Assembly (NCBI GenBank): GCA_035306725.1
Contig: DATGNN010000411.1
Location: 1-29,356, forward strand
Reading direction: 5' to 3'
From: JAAYEB01 sp035306725
Lineage (GTDB): Bacteria; Fibrobacterota; Chitinivibrionia; Chitinivibrionales; Chitinispirillaceae
DNA: 29,356 bases
The notes beneath the pieces were generated by a model. The model was not told where the DNA came from. It saw only the letters and a program-made list of their open reading frames with translations, and did not search any database. A program made the translations under genes and the position numbers. Position 1 is the stretch's first letter. The number at the start of each line of letters is the position of its first letter. Of this stretch, positions 14,972 to 23,559 are shown piece by piece.

Positions 14972-15272
14972 AGTAGTACAAACTCATTAAAGTGAACGTA
15001 CCATATTAAGGTATGCACTAAAAAGGGATATTTCAAAAATAGATTTTGTCCAAAATAGCAAAATATTATCTAAAGCTGTTTTTTTGTGAAACTAAATATT
15101 TAAAAACGCTATGATTTGAAACAAGAAAGCTTTTTCTGATACTGTTTAAAATCGTTTTAAGGTGTTATCAGTGCGCATAAATAGTGCAAACATCTGGCTA
15201 TAAAGTTGAATTCTATTTTGGGCAGAAGTGAATTTTTTATCAACTTTAATTGCGTAGTACAGGGAGAAACGG
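14972..15272. other. Leader/promoter region of the GH8 gene
   Basis: A 300-base A+T-rich region with no gene. The best promoter-like pair is weak: TTGAAA and TACTGT separated by 18 bases around 15116-15145. Near its end is a 9-base inverted repeat (15201-15248, listed separately), and the ribosome site GGGAG lies just before ATG 15273. The long distance suggests that the GH8 gene is transcribed on its own with a leader. Confidence 0.4.
15201..15248 (+). repeat. 9-bp inverted repeat in the GH8 leader
   Basis: TAAAGTTGA (15201-15209) and TCAACTTTA (15240-15248) are exact reverse complements 30 bases apart, and the inner flanks (ATTC and GAAT) can also pair. The hairpin would end about 17 bases before the GGGAG ribosome site of the GH8 gene. 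It could shape translation or mRNA stability. There is no T-run, so it is not a terminator. Confidence 0.45.
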
Positions 15273-17681
15273 ATGCTCAAAAAAATCACTTTTGTTCTTC
15301 TTTATTCATCAATTTATGTTTCTGCATCACTTTTACCTTTTCCTTCATTCCTACCCAAAGTCAATACCCCTTATGATTCAGTCCTCCTTAAAACCTGGGA
15401 GGGTATTAAAAAAAGAAATATTGATCCATTCGAGTTAAAAATGGTGCACCGACCCTATTCTGAAGTTCCGGGCGATGCTGTATCTGAAGGTGTTGGATAT
15501 GGTATGATACTGGCATTTTATTGTAATGATCAGGAATATTTCAATATGATCTGGGATGCTGGTGAACAGAGTCTTTGGGGAGAAAGCAATTCTTATAACT
15601 GGAGGATTCATCCGGATGGATGGGTTGAACCTGGTGCAGCGACGGATGCAGAAGAGGATATTGCATTAATGTTGATTTTTGCGGATCTCCTTGTTCAAAA
15701 AGGGATATGGCAATCTCACACCAGTCCTCTTGGGGTTACTTATGCTCAGCGGGCAAATGTATTAATAAATAATATCTGGGATGTCATGGTTGAGGAAGGA
15801 AAATATTTAAAACCAGGAGACAGTTGGGGTGGAAAAGATTTGATGAATCCGGGATATTTTGCTCCGGCTTTTTACAGAATATTTGATGAGTTCGAAGAGC
15901 AGGATCATAACTGGGAAGGTTTAATAGATGAGTGTTACAGAATCATTGAAAAGTCTCCTGGTTATGAATTCGGGCTTGTTCCAGATTTTATGAATTCGGA
16001 AGGAGAACCTCAGGCAGCCGGCTATAATACATATGCGGAGAGCAGGCATCTTTACAAAGACGCTATCAGAATTTACTGGCGACTTGGAGCCGATTACTTG
16101 TGGTATGATGAACCCCGGGCCAAAGCATTTCTTGATAATGCACTCGTTTTTATTAAATCTCCCGAAAATTCCAATTTTTATCAAATGGAAGGAACTGTAG
16201 TTCCTGAAATTGATTCTTTTACACTTGGTAATGGTATTGATCGGCCAAGAGCAGAGCATAGTCATCTGACAATTGGGATGTGGGCATGTGCAGCAATTGC
16301 GGCAGGGGATTCAGTATTGGCTGAAGCTTTCAGCGATAAACTGCTTTCGTTTTACGAATCAGGAGCTGATTACTGGGGGAGGTCTACAGATGAGAATGGT
16401 GAAGATACTCTTCATAATGAAATGTATTTTGATCAGTTCCTTGCATGGTTTGGAGCATCGATGCTGTCAGGCACATTCGCAAATATTTGGGAGATTATGA
16501 AAGACCCGGATCCAACTCTTCAACTTGATTGGAAAACATCTCCAACCCTGAGTACTGATGATATCAATGCTAGTGTTGAACCTCTTTTAATTAGTGCAGA
16601 ATTTAACAAGTCTGCAAGGTGGAGTTTAGAAATCACACATGAAAGTTTATCTGATCAGAGGGTGTTTACCGGTTCGGGAGAAACGATATCTTTAAGCTGG
16701 AACGGACTGTCTTCTGATGGTAAACCGATGTCACAAGGGTTTTATTGGGTATCTGTAAGTGCAAGGGGTTTGGAAAAAACGTTTAGCAGCAGAATCTGGC
16801 TTGGTAAGGCATTTGATTTGATGGAAGAAAATCGGTTACTTGTAGATGATTTCAGGGATGGAGACTTGTATCCTTTTATTGGTAATAGATGGACAAGTTA
16901 TCTGGATAACCATGATAGAGCCGGAACCAGTACCAGTGCATCCTGTAAAGTAGAAACCATTGATGGTGAAAAGAAAATCGTTTGGAGTTATCATCTTGAA
17001 GGTCAGAATGTCCTTGGTTTTGAACCTTATGCTGCTCTTGAATGGGACTGCACAACTGATAACGGAAATCTTGATCTTTCCGGTCTCGATACCTTTTTTA
17101 TACAAGCTCAATCACATTCACCTGTTGATGTTTCTGTTCAATTAATAACTTCTGACATTGGAGATTATACCTATTTTGAAGATTCTGTTTCCCTTACAAC
17201 CAATGAACAGGAATACTGGTTTGATATTTCTGATTTCAAACAGAGATTGGATGGACAGGGGAGTACACTTGATCTTAGTAAACTGACTGCTATTCGCTTT
17301 CAGGTTCAGTACCCTGATGGTAATGAGAATTCGATAATTATTAATAAAGTCTATTTTACAGGTAGTTTAAATCACATTTATTCTCCTCCTCCGGAATACA
17401 TAGAATCCAGAATAAAAATTACAGATAGTTCAAAAAAAGTATCAGGCAGTTTAAAATACACAGTTTCTGGTGAAGGTATTCAGTTCAATACCTCATTTGT
17501 ACATGATGGAGCGGAGCTTGTACTCTTTGACATAACAGGACGAGTGATTGCCCGTACCCAATTAAACAGGACTGGTGCATATATCCCATTCGGGAGCAAA
17601 AATATCGTAAACCGAATCTGTTTCGCTCAGGTTAAAGGCAACGGAATAAAATATATAAAACCGGTAAAGATACTTAGATAG
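15273..17681 (+). CDS. Secreted GH8 glycoside hydrolase with FlgD-like, CBM-like and sorting domains
   Basis: Extracellular endo-acting glycosidase of family GH8 (cellulase, xylanase or related beta-1,4-glucanase), 802 aa. Signal peptide about 1-19. Catalytic domain about 25-405: SEGVGYGM with the acid Glu72, ATDAEEDIA with Asp125 (the second acidic residue of the PROSITE motif is Glu here), and DAIRIYWR with Asp263, matching the family's base segment. Next come a FlgD-type Ig-like fold (about 435-512, with LSWNGLSSDGKPMSQGFYWV), a CBM11/CIA30-like beta-sandwich (about 522-695, starting VDDFRDGDL), and a C-terminal domain (about 725-802) with LVLFDITGRVI and ending KPVKILR, like T9SS type A sorting domains. 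ATG 15273 has GGGAG six bases upstream. Exact polysaccharide substrate not determinable. Confidence 0.9.
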   Translation: MLKKITFVLLYSSIYVSASLLPFPSFLPKVNTPYDSVLLKTWEGIKKRNIDPFELKMVHRPYSEVPGDAVSEGVGYGMILAFYCNDQEYFNMIWDAGEQSLWGESNSYNWRIHPDGWVEPGAATDAEEDIALMLIFADLLVQKGIWQSHTSPLGVTYAQRANVLINNIWDVMVEEGKYLKPGDSWGGKDLMNPGYFAPAFYRIFDEFEEQDHNWEGLIDECYRIIEKSPGYEFGLVPDFMNSEGEPQAAGYNTYAESRHLYKDAIRIYWRLGADYLWYDEPRAKAFLDNALVFIKSPENSNFYQMEGTVVPEIDSFTLGNGIDRPRAEHSHLTIGMWACAAIAAGDSVLAEAFSDKLLSFYESGADYWGRSTDENGEDTLHNEMYFDQFLAWFGASMLSGTFANIWEIMKDPDPTLQLDWKTSPTLSTDDINASVEPLLISAEFNKSARWSLEITHESLSDQRVFTGSGETISLSWNGLSSDGKPMSQGFYWVSVSARGLEKTFSSRIWLGKAFDLMEENRLLVDDFRDGDLYPFIGNRWTSYLDNHDRAGTSTSASCKVETIDGEKKIVWSYHLEGQNVLGFEPYAALEWDCTTDNGNLDLSGLDTFFIQAQSHSPVDVSVQLITSDIGDYTYFEDSVSLTTNEQEYWFDISDFKQRLDGQGSTLDLSKLTAIRFQVQYPDGNENSIIINKVYFTGSLNHIYSPPPEYIESRIKITDSSKKVSGSLKYTVSGEGIQFNTSFVHDGAELVLFDITGRVIARTQLNRTGAYIPFGSKNIVNRICFAQVKGNGIKYIKPVKILR

Positions 17682-18089
17682 TAATCTTATTTTGTTAAGA
17701 ATTAGTGAGATACGCGATATTATCGGCTTTATTATTGAATGATAATGGTTTGCAGCGACACTGGATTAAATGCAATTTTAGCTGTAACGATATGTAATCT
17801 ATGGGATGAGGTTATCTTGCAGGCTCCAGGATCTGATTTTTGGGGCTAACACCTGGTAATGTGCCAAACAGATAAGCGTTTATATTTAATAATCATGTAA
17901 ATAAGTAATATTCAAGATACACTTATTGTGATTAACGGTTAAAAAACAGGTGAAATAATGTTTTTTTTCTTATACTATAACAACAGAGGTTTTAGTTAAA
18001 GCGATTAAACAAAGGGTGAGATACATGTTTAAGATTGAGAATTTTTCCAGTTTCAGGCCTTGTAACTACAAGAAAAACGGAGTACTAAA
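17682..18089. other. Intergenic region and leader of the GH10 gene
   Basis: About 400 bases between the two glycoside hydrolase genes, without a supported gene. A poor A+T-rich inverted repeat sits just after the GH8 stop (about 17683-17706) without a T-run. A longer segment around 17820-17860 (CCAGG and CCTGG arms) could pair weakly. No known riboswitch core was recognised. The ribosome site of GH10 is CGGAG, about 8 bases before ATG 18090. Confidence 0.35.
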
Positions 18090-20057
18090 ATGAAATTACA
18101 CTTACACTATTTTACTGGTTTAATCGGTATGTTTCTGGTTATGCTAAATTCTTTTGCACAGCCACCCGCTGAAGGTGCCAACAAATTCCTTGGAAATATT
18201 ACAACCAGGGGACAAGTCAGATCTGATTTTTATAACTACTGGAATCAGATTACAGGCGAAAACGAACACAAGTGGGGTTCGGTCGAGTGGAGCCAGGGCA
18301 GCAGAAACTGGGGAAGCGGCGATCGGATTGCCAACTATGCAAAAGAAAAAGATATACCCTGGAAATTTCATACCCTGATATGGGGAAGCCAGTATCCAAA
18401 CTGGATCACCGGCCTTTCACAATCCCAACAACTGGCAGCTATAGAAGATTGGATGGATGCAGCCGCGAGCCGATATCCCGATGTTGAAATGATTGATGTA
18501 GTAAATGAAGCCTTCCCCCGCCATGCACCAGCTCCTTTTAAAAATGCTCTGGGCGGTGATGGAGCCACAGGTTTCGACTGGATAATCAAGTCATTTGAAA
18601 TGGCAAGGGAAAGATGGCCCAATGCTATTCTTATCTATAACGATTACAATAATTGCGAATATGATGATGAAGTAAACTGGACAGTAGAATTGATTGAAAC
18701 GATGCTTGAAGCAGGTGCTCCAATTGACGCAATAGGTTGTCAGGCTCATGATGCATGGCAACTGTCTACAAAAAAAGTCAAAGAAAATATAGACAAGCTT
18801 GCAGCTACAGGGCTTCCGATATTCATTACCGAATACGATATCGGAGAATCGAATGACAGTAAACAAAAACAGATCATGGAGGAGCAGTTTACCATGTTCT
18901 GGAATCATCCCAGAATAGTGGGAATTACCTACTGGGGATATATCGTGGGCTCAACCTGGCGTAATGGAACAGGCTTGATGAGTTCCAGCGGATCTGAGCG
19001 TCCTGCGCTGACCTGGCTTAAGGAATATGTAAAAAATAACCCTGATCCGCCCAATGATTTTCCAGATTTAATGGCAAATGGCGGTGGCGTTACTAATTAT
19101 CGTCTGACAGTTGGTGCAAATGGGCGTGGAACTGTCACCCATAATCCGGATGAAAAACAATTCTCTGAAGAAACTCAGGTTACATTCACAGCCACGCCAT
19201 CTGAAGGCTGGATTTTTGACTGTTGGAGCGGTGATGCCAGCGGAAGCTCGAATCCCTTAACCGTTACTATCAATAAATCAACAAAAATCACCGCAAATTT
19301 CATTACAGAAAACGGTAAACCAGATCTCATTACAAATGGAAAATTCCTCTCCGGTACAGACTCCTGGACTGTCAGATTATATAATGGTGATGCTGAAGGA
19401 AGTGTTGAAAATGGAGAGTATAAACTTGATATTAAAGATGCAGGTGTAGAAACCAGAGATGTGCGGCTGATTCAGGCAGAGTTACTGCTGGAGCAGGGAA
19501 AGTGGTATCGGCTGGTATTTGATGCCTATGCGGCTGAAGAAAAAATGATGTCTGTAAATATTGGAATGGCATCTTCTCCCAAAACGCCGTTTATTAGCAG
19601 TGAAATCCAGACAGAATTCAACCTTACTACATCAAAGGAAACTTACAGCGTCGAATTTCCCATGGAAGAAGAGACTTGTGATGATTCAAGACTTGAAATC
19701 ATTCTGGGAACAGGTGCTGCAACTACAGTTTATCTGAGCAATGTCTCACTTTTTGAAATTATTGAACCGCCGGATGCTGTTAATATGCCAATTAAAAAGA
19801 ATAAAAAACGGCATATAAATATTTCCGGCAAAGGTTCTTTTGTTGATGTCAGATTTAACAAAATAGAAAAAAACAGTTCATTTACAATTTATGACATGAT
19901 GGGCAACGTGGTACGTTCAGAGAATTTCAAAAAAGATTTCGGTTCTGATAAAATACTAAGCTTTGATATCAGAAATATTCCCCGAGGTTATTACATCGTT
20001 GCAGTTCGGAGTGGAAACATCCTTGAAACATCAAAGATTGTCGTGACAGGGAAATAA
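18090..20057 (+). CDS. Secreted GH10 endo-beta-1,4-xylanase with InlB-like, CBM4/9-like and sorting domains
   Basis: Extracellular endoxylanase of family GH10, 655 aa. Signal peptide 1-23 (cleavage after SFAQ is likely). Catalytic domain about 30-315, compact for GH10. It shows ITGENEHKW (54-62), acid/base Glu140 in DVVNEAF, and nucleophile Glu248 in FITEYDI. An InlB B-repeat-like module follows (about 337-405, with VTFTATPSEGWIFDCWSGD), then a CBM4/9-type carbohydrate-binding sandwich (about 408-565, starting LITNGKF.SGTDSW), then a T9SS type A-like C-terminal domain (about 580-655, FTIYDMMGNVVR, IPRGYYIVAVRSG, ending KIVVTGK). By eye its third codon positions use more G and C than the neighbours, which could reflect transfer or strong expression. 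A clear terminator follows. Confidence 0.93.
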   Translation: MKLHLHYFTGLIGMFLVMLNSFAQPPAEGANKFLGNITTRGQVRSDFYNYWNQITGENEHKWGSVEWSQGSRNWGSGDRIANYAKEKDIPWKFHTLIWGSQYPNWITGLSQSQQLAAIEDWMDAAASRYPDVEMIDVVNEAFPRHAPAPFKNALGGDGATGFDWIIKSFEMARERWPNAILIYNDYNNCEYDDEVNWTVELIETMLEAGAPIDAIGCQAHDAWQLSTKKVKENIDKLAATGLPIFITEYDIGESNDSKQKQIMEEQFTMFWNHPRIVGITYWGYIVGSTWRNGTGLMSSSGSERPALTWLKEYVKNNPDPPNDFPDLMANGGGVTNYRLTVGANGRGTVTHNPDEKQFSEETQVTFTATPSEGWIFDCWSGDASGSSNPLTVTINKSTKITANFITENGKPDLITNGKFLSGTDSWTVRLYNGDAEGSVENGEYKLDIKDAGVETRDVRLIQAELLLEQGKWYRLVFDAYAAEEKMMSVNIGMASSPKTPFISSEIQTEFNLTTSKETYSVEFPMEEETCDDSRLEIILGTGAATTVYLSNVSLFEIIEPPDAVNMPIKKNKKRHINISGKGSFVDVRFNKIEKNSSFTIYDMMGNVVRSENFKKDFGSDKILSFDIRNIPRGYYIVAVRSGNILETSKIVVTGK

Positions 20058-20128
20058 CAATTATTGGATGATTCAGATGTTGTTATTGCCACACTTATCG
20101 TTAGTCTGATATAAAAATATTAACCGGT

Positions 20129-20185
20129 ACCTGCCTTATTCCCTAAACTCCTCAGTTTACTGGAGTGTGGCAGGTTTCATTTTAT
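20129..20185 (+). terminator. Intrinsic terminator of the GH10 gene
   Basis: Outer stem ACCTGCC (20129-20135) pairs with GGCAGGT (20169-20175). An inner stem of CTCC with GGAG closes the loop, and a T-rich tail TTCATTTTAT follows (20176-20185). It lies about 70 bases after the GH10 stop codon. Confidence 0.7.
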
Positions 20186-20294
20186 AAAAAATCAATTCAA
20201 GTTAACAGGGTTTATATAAAAAATTGATTTTTAAAACAGGTCTGAATTAATTCCGCAGATTCGGTACTGATTTGTAATGGACTGATGAGTGTGT

Positions 20295-20342
20295 AAAAAA
20301 TATCAGAACTGTGGGTTTACTAAATTAATCACACAGTTCTGA
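20295..20342 (-). terminator. Intrinsic terminator of the porin-like gene
   Basis: Exact 11-bp stem TCAGAACTGTG (20303-20313) and CACAGTTCTGA (20332-20342) with an 18-base loop. Read on the minus strand it is followed by TATTTTTTAC. It begins 25 bases after the stop of the minus-strand gene, so direction and position both fit. Confidence 0.7.
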
Positions 20343-20367
20343 CATCAAGTGAAGAAAACCGGATATT

Positions 20368-21510
20368 TTAAAATTTTGCACTTAAAATAAGCTCAGGACG
20401 AATTCTTCTTTTTAAGGATTCATCATTATTATTGACATAGTTCCACATCCTGAAACGTGGTGTAATACTCATATTCTTGATTGGCAAAATGTAACGAATA
20501 TCAAGTACACTGCCGGTGTTTTTTACCGGATCTCCGCTGTTTAATGTATCTTCTCTGTCATAATTCTGATTTAATGCAAATCTTACCCTTCCTTCACCGT
20601 AACCGGGCTTTATTCTTGCCTCTAAAGATGCAAGCACGCCAAACGGTGCAGAATGGTCGATAGTATCGATTGCTTTGTGTGCTTCGGTGTTGTCATAAAA
20701 AGAAACACCAAATCCAGCTCTTATATCAAGAGGTTTTACCGGCTTTATTCCGAGGTCCATGCCTGCACCATACGCCTGAACAGCATCAACAAGAGTGTCA
20801 TAAGTCCTTACAATGTCGTAATTCATATTCCGATGAATATATCCATTGGGATTCAGTGAAAGATTACCGATTTTTATCGGAACTTCAAGAATGTGAAGAA
20901 AAGATGATTTCTTCAATCCATCATTTTCGGTATTATAGGAACTGGAATACATCGCATTTACAAGTTTGAAAGTAATCGTTTTATCGTCATTTTTAACAGC
21001 CGTATATGTAAAATTGGCACCAAGAATACCTGCGTTCTGAAGGTCATCCCAGCAGCTTGAAACAACTTCGGAATACTTGCTGTCTTCGAAAGCAAGAAGA
21101 TCAAGAGTACTTGTGCCGCTTTGTGGTATCCGGCCTGCAGAAAAATCAAACATTTTTACGTTTACCTTAAACCATGCTTCACCCAGTGAAGCTGCATTCA
21201 GTCCTTTTTGCCACAGTAGAGAATTGTCAAAACTGTCCAGATTCTTACCATTGGGATTATTCAATCTGAATCCAAAAGAGATGTTTTCTTTTACTTTCAC
21301 ATTCAATTTCAGATTCCAGGCGTATCTGTGATGATATTCGTTTTTTGATTCCGAATCGATTTTCTTTCCATTTCTATCATTTTTACTGTTGAGATTTATT
21401 CTGTAACGGTATTCGACATCACCGTTTACCTTGAATTCTGGTTTAGCCGATACTGTTGAAGAGAAAAGAATTGCCGATAAGGCAGCTCCCAAAATAAGTG
21501 ATCTTTTCAT
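20368..21510 (-). CDS. Porin-like outer-membrane beta-barrel protein
   Basis: A 380-aa exported protein: signal peptide about 1-23 (MKRSLILGAALSAILFSSTVSA), then a chain of alternating hydrophobic/polar beta strands with aromatic girdles (for example VEYRYRINLNS, FGFRLNN, VRFALNQNYDRE), ending in a strand with terminal Phe (LILSAKF), the usual signal for Bam-dependent outer-membrane assembly. No known porin family was recognised with confidence, so the substrate is open; uptake of oligosaccharides or phosphate would both fit the neighbourhood. The frame extends to 21540, but ATG at 21510 is preceded by a perfect AGGAGG (21514-21519) and starts the signal peptide. Upstream are two similar palindromes, and a terminator follows the stop. 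Confidence 0.75.
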   Translation of the reverse strand: MKRSLILGAALSAILFSSTVSAKPEFKVNGDVEYRYRINLNSKNDRNGKKIDSESKNEYHHRYAWNLKLNVKVKENISFGFRLNNPNGKNLDSFDNSLLWQKGLNAASLGEAWFKVNVKMFDFSAGRIPQSGTSTLDLLAFEDSKYSEVVSSCWDDLQNAGILGANFTYTAVKNDDKTITFKLVNAMYSSSYNTENDGLKKSSFLHILEVPIKIGNLSLNPNGYIHRNMNYDIVRTYDTLVDAVQAYGAGMDLGIKPVKPLDIRAGFGVSFYDNTEAHKAIDTIDHSAPFGVLASLEARIKPGYGEGRVRFALNQNYDREDTLNSGDPVKNTGSVLDIRYILPIKNMSITPRFRMWNYVNNNDESLKRRIRPELILSAKF

Positions 21511-21531
21511 AAATCCTCCTGTTAGATTTCT

Positions 21532-21545
21532 GATACACATGTATC
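21532..21545. promoter_or_regulatory. Palindrome near the porin-like gene start
   Basis: GATACACATGTATC: arms GATAC and GTATC around a 4-base centre, 22-35 bases upstream of the start codon. It shares the GATACA/TGTATC element with the palindrome at 21647-21664, which suggests paired operator sites. Confidence 0.35.
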
Positions 21546-21646
21546 TGGAATTTTAATTAATTGTAAAACTAAAATACCAGAAATTCGTTTGAATCAAATT
21601 AAGTGTATGTTATGTTTAAGTTAAAAACAGATAATCCAGTATTCTA

Positions 21647-21664
21647 ATGTATCATGGTATACAT
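21647..21664. promoter_or_regulatory. Second palindrome upstream of the porin-like gene
   Basis: ATGTATCATGGTATACAT: 6-bp perfect arms ATGTAT/ATACAT with a 6-base centre, about 137 bases upstream of the porin start. The rest of the 21511-21864 gap is A+T-rich and shows no gene. A TTGACA at about 21668 on the plus strand has no properly spaced -10 and no gene to serve. Confidence 0.35.
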
Positions 21665-21864
21665 GTTTTGACAATTTTCTGGATTCATAATCTGACAATT
21701 TTTTTGCGGGATGCAGTGCGGGTAAGTACTGAATACAGGGGCAGATTGGCTACTTGAGAATGAATACAGATTTGATTGATTCGTGTCTTTTCTGGATTTG
21801 AAAAAACAGACAATCTGGTTTTGAGCGAGGATGCTAAATGTGACTCATGCAGTTTATGATTGCT

Positions 21865-23313
21865 CTATAACTGCTCAAGTACAGAAACAAGAAAATTCCA
21901 GAACTGTTTAACAGATAATATGTTGACCCTTTCATCCGGAGAATGTGGATACTGGATTGTCGGGCCGCATGAAACCATATCCATATCAGGATAATGAGCA
22001 CCTATTATTCCACATTCCAGTCCGGCATGTATTGCCTGAACCTGTGGTGATTTTCTGTACAGATTTTCGTATACATTTTTCAGCACGGCAAGCAGTTCAG
22101 ATGAAGGATCAGGTTTCCATCCCGGATACGCACCGCTGAATTCAACATTAAATCCGGCAAGTGACAAGGCACTTAAAACATTGTTCTCAAGGTCTATTCT
22201 TGCACTGTCAATTGAACTTCTCAGAAGACACTTTATAACACTTTTGCCGTCATGACACTCTATGAAAGAAAGATTATTTGATGTTTCAACCAGTCCCTTC
22301 ACCTTGTCATCCATACGGATTACTCCATTTGGACAAGCATACACTGCTCTTATAAGGTTACATTGTGCCGGATTGCTCATTACCATATCTGGATTACTGG
22401 TTTGGGTTTGTTCTACAGATATGTCTGGATCTGATACCGCAAATTCCATCTCAAGAATTTGTTTGTATTCAGTAATAAAATCATTAAATTGAGTGTCCAG
22501 TTGCCTGGGCACTGTAACTGTGGCAAGAGCTTCTCTTGGAATCGCATTTCTTGCAGACCCCCCTCTGAATCCGCCAATATTGATATCAAACTTTTCTGTA
22601 GCAGCAAAGAGCAGCCGGTTCATTAATTTTATTGCATTGGCTCTCCCAAGATTTATGTCAATACCTGAATGACCGCCCCGCAGTCCTTTTATTGCAAGCT
22701 CATAGGCATTTTTTTCTGTTTCACTTTTTTCCTGCTGATAGCTCATCATACCTGTTGCGTTTATTCCACCTGCGCAACCGATATAAATTTTCCCCTCTTC
22801 TTCAGAATCAAGATTGATATACTTTCTTGCCGTTAAAAGTTGCGGTGATAATCCTTTGGCACCACTCATCCCGGTTTCTTCATCAATAGTAAATAGCAGT
22901 TCCAGAGGACCATGTTTTAGTTTGTTGTTTTCAAGGATTGCAAGCATGGCTGCAATACCGATTCCATTATCTGCTCCAAGTGTTGTTCCTTTTGCTTTTA
23001 CCCACTCACCATCCACATACGGCTCAATGGGATCTTTTCGAAAGTCATGTTTTTTGTTACTGTTTTTCTGTGGCACCATATCAAGATGACTCTGAAGGAC
23101 TACGGCAGGACTGTTTTGTTTACCTTCAGATGCACTTTTCCTTATTAAAACATTCCCGGATTCATCCTTTTGGACTGAATAGCCAAGCCCACCTGCAAAT
23201 TCTTCTATGTATGCAATAACAGGTTCTTCAAATCCGGATGGCCTTGGAGTTGAACAGATATTGGAAAAATGTTTCCAAAGAAGTTTTGGTTCAAGCTCTT
23301 GAAGTTGGTCCAT
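21865..23313 (-). CDS. pepD: Aminoacyl-histidine dipeptidase (Xaa-His dipeptidase, M20C)
   Basis: Cytosolic di-zinc dipeptidase of family M20C that cleaves Xaa-His and other dipeptides; 482 aa, the normal length. Metal and catalytic residues are in place: SHLDMVPQ (His76, Asp78), GADNGIG (Asp115, bridging), TIDEETGMSGAKG (catalytic and metal Glu near 145-146), NLDSEEEG (Asp near 170), and a C-terminal IHAGLECG / PTIQYPHSPDERV block carrying the final His. Two in-frame ATGs lie at 23319 and 23313. The AGGAG ribosome site touches the first directly and is 6 bases from the second, so I place the start at 23313. Its promoter region is shared with the divergent serine hydrolase and contains a 20-bp palindrome. 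Confidence 0.93.
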   Translation of the reverse strand: MDQLQELEPKLLWKHFSNICSTPRPSGFEEPVIAYIEEFAGGLGYSVQKDESGNVLIRKSASEGKQNSPAVVLQSHLDMVPQKNSNKKHDFRKDPIEPYVDGEWVKAKGTTLGADNGIGIAAMLAILENNKLKHGPLELLFTIDEETGMSGAKGLSPQLLTARKYINLDSEEEGKIYIGCAGGINATGMMSYQQEKSETEKNAYELAIKGLRGGHSGIDINLGRANAIKLMNRLLFAATEKFDINIGGFRGGSARNAIPREALATVTVPRQLDTQFNDFITEYKQILEMEFAVSDPDISVEQTQTSNPDMVMSNPAQCNLIRAVYACPNGVIRMDDKVKGLVETSNNLSFIECHDGKSVIKCLLRSSIDSARIDLENNVLSALSLAGFNVEFSGAYPGWKPDPSSELLAVLKNVYENLYRKSPQVQAIHAGLECGIIGAHYPDMDMVSCGPTIQYPHSPDERVNILSVKQFWNFLVSVLEQL

Positions 23314-23449
23314 AATCATCTCCTTGTACAGCTTTAATCCGGATTCGGGCCGGATACAGGTATTTGAAGGTTATCTATCAATTTCCAGACCAATATAATT
23401 TATGAATAGAAGCGAAGAACTGTTGTATTCTAAACAGGAGCAGATTTCC

Positions 23450-23469
23450 ATGAATATAATTATATTCAT
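23450..23469. promoter_or_regulatory. Perfect 20-bp palindrome between pepD and the serine hydrolase gene
   Basis: ATGAATATAA followed immediately by TTATATTCAT, with no spacer or mismatch. It contains TATAAT hexamers on both strands (plus strand 23455-23460). It lies 137 bases from the pepD start and about 90 bases from the serine hydrolase start. A symmetric operator over back-to-back -10 elements is the obvious reading. No matching -35 at 17 bases was found, so the promoter part is uncertain. Confidence 0.55.
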
Positions 23470-23559
23470 TCTAAAGGTGATGGATATAAAGATTGAATTG
23501 CAGTTTCTGCATATTGAATGAATTTGTTTGATATTTCATTTTTTGATAAAGAGTACAAA

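Noticed and set aside
17816..17865. Possible riboswitch or terminator before GH10 (CCAGG/CCTGG arms)
   Set aside because: Arms are only 5 bases, no T-run follows, and no conserved riboswitch core (for example of the c-di-GMP or SAM classes) could be matched.
21666..21700. Plus-strand promoter-like TTGACA with repeated TGACAATTTT
   Set aside because: No -10 element at proper spacing and no plus-strand gene downstream; pepD and the porin-like gene are both on the minus strand.
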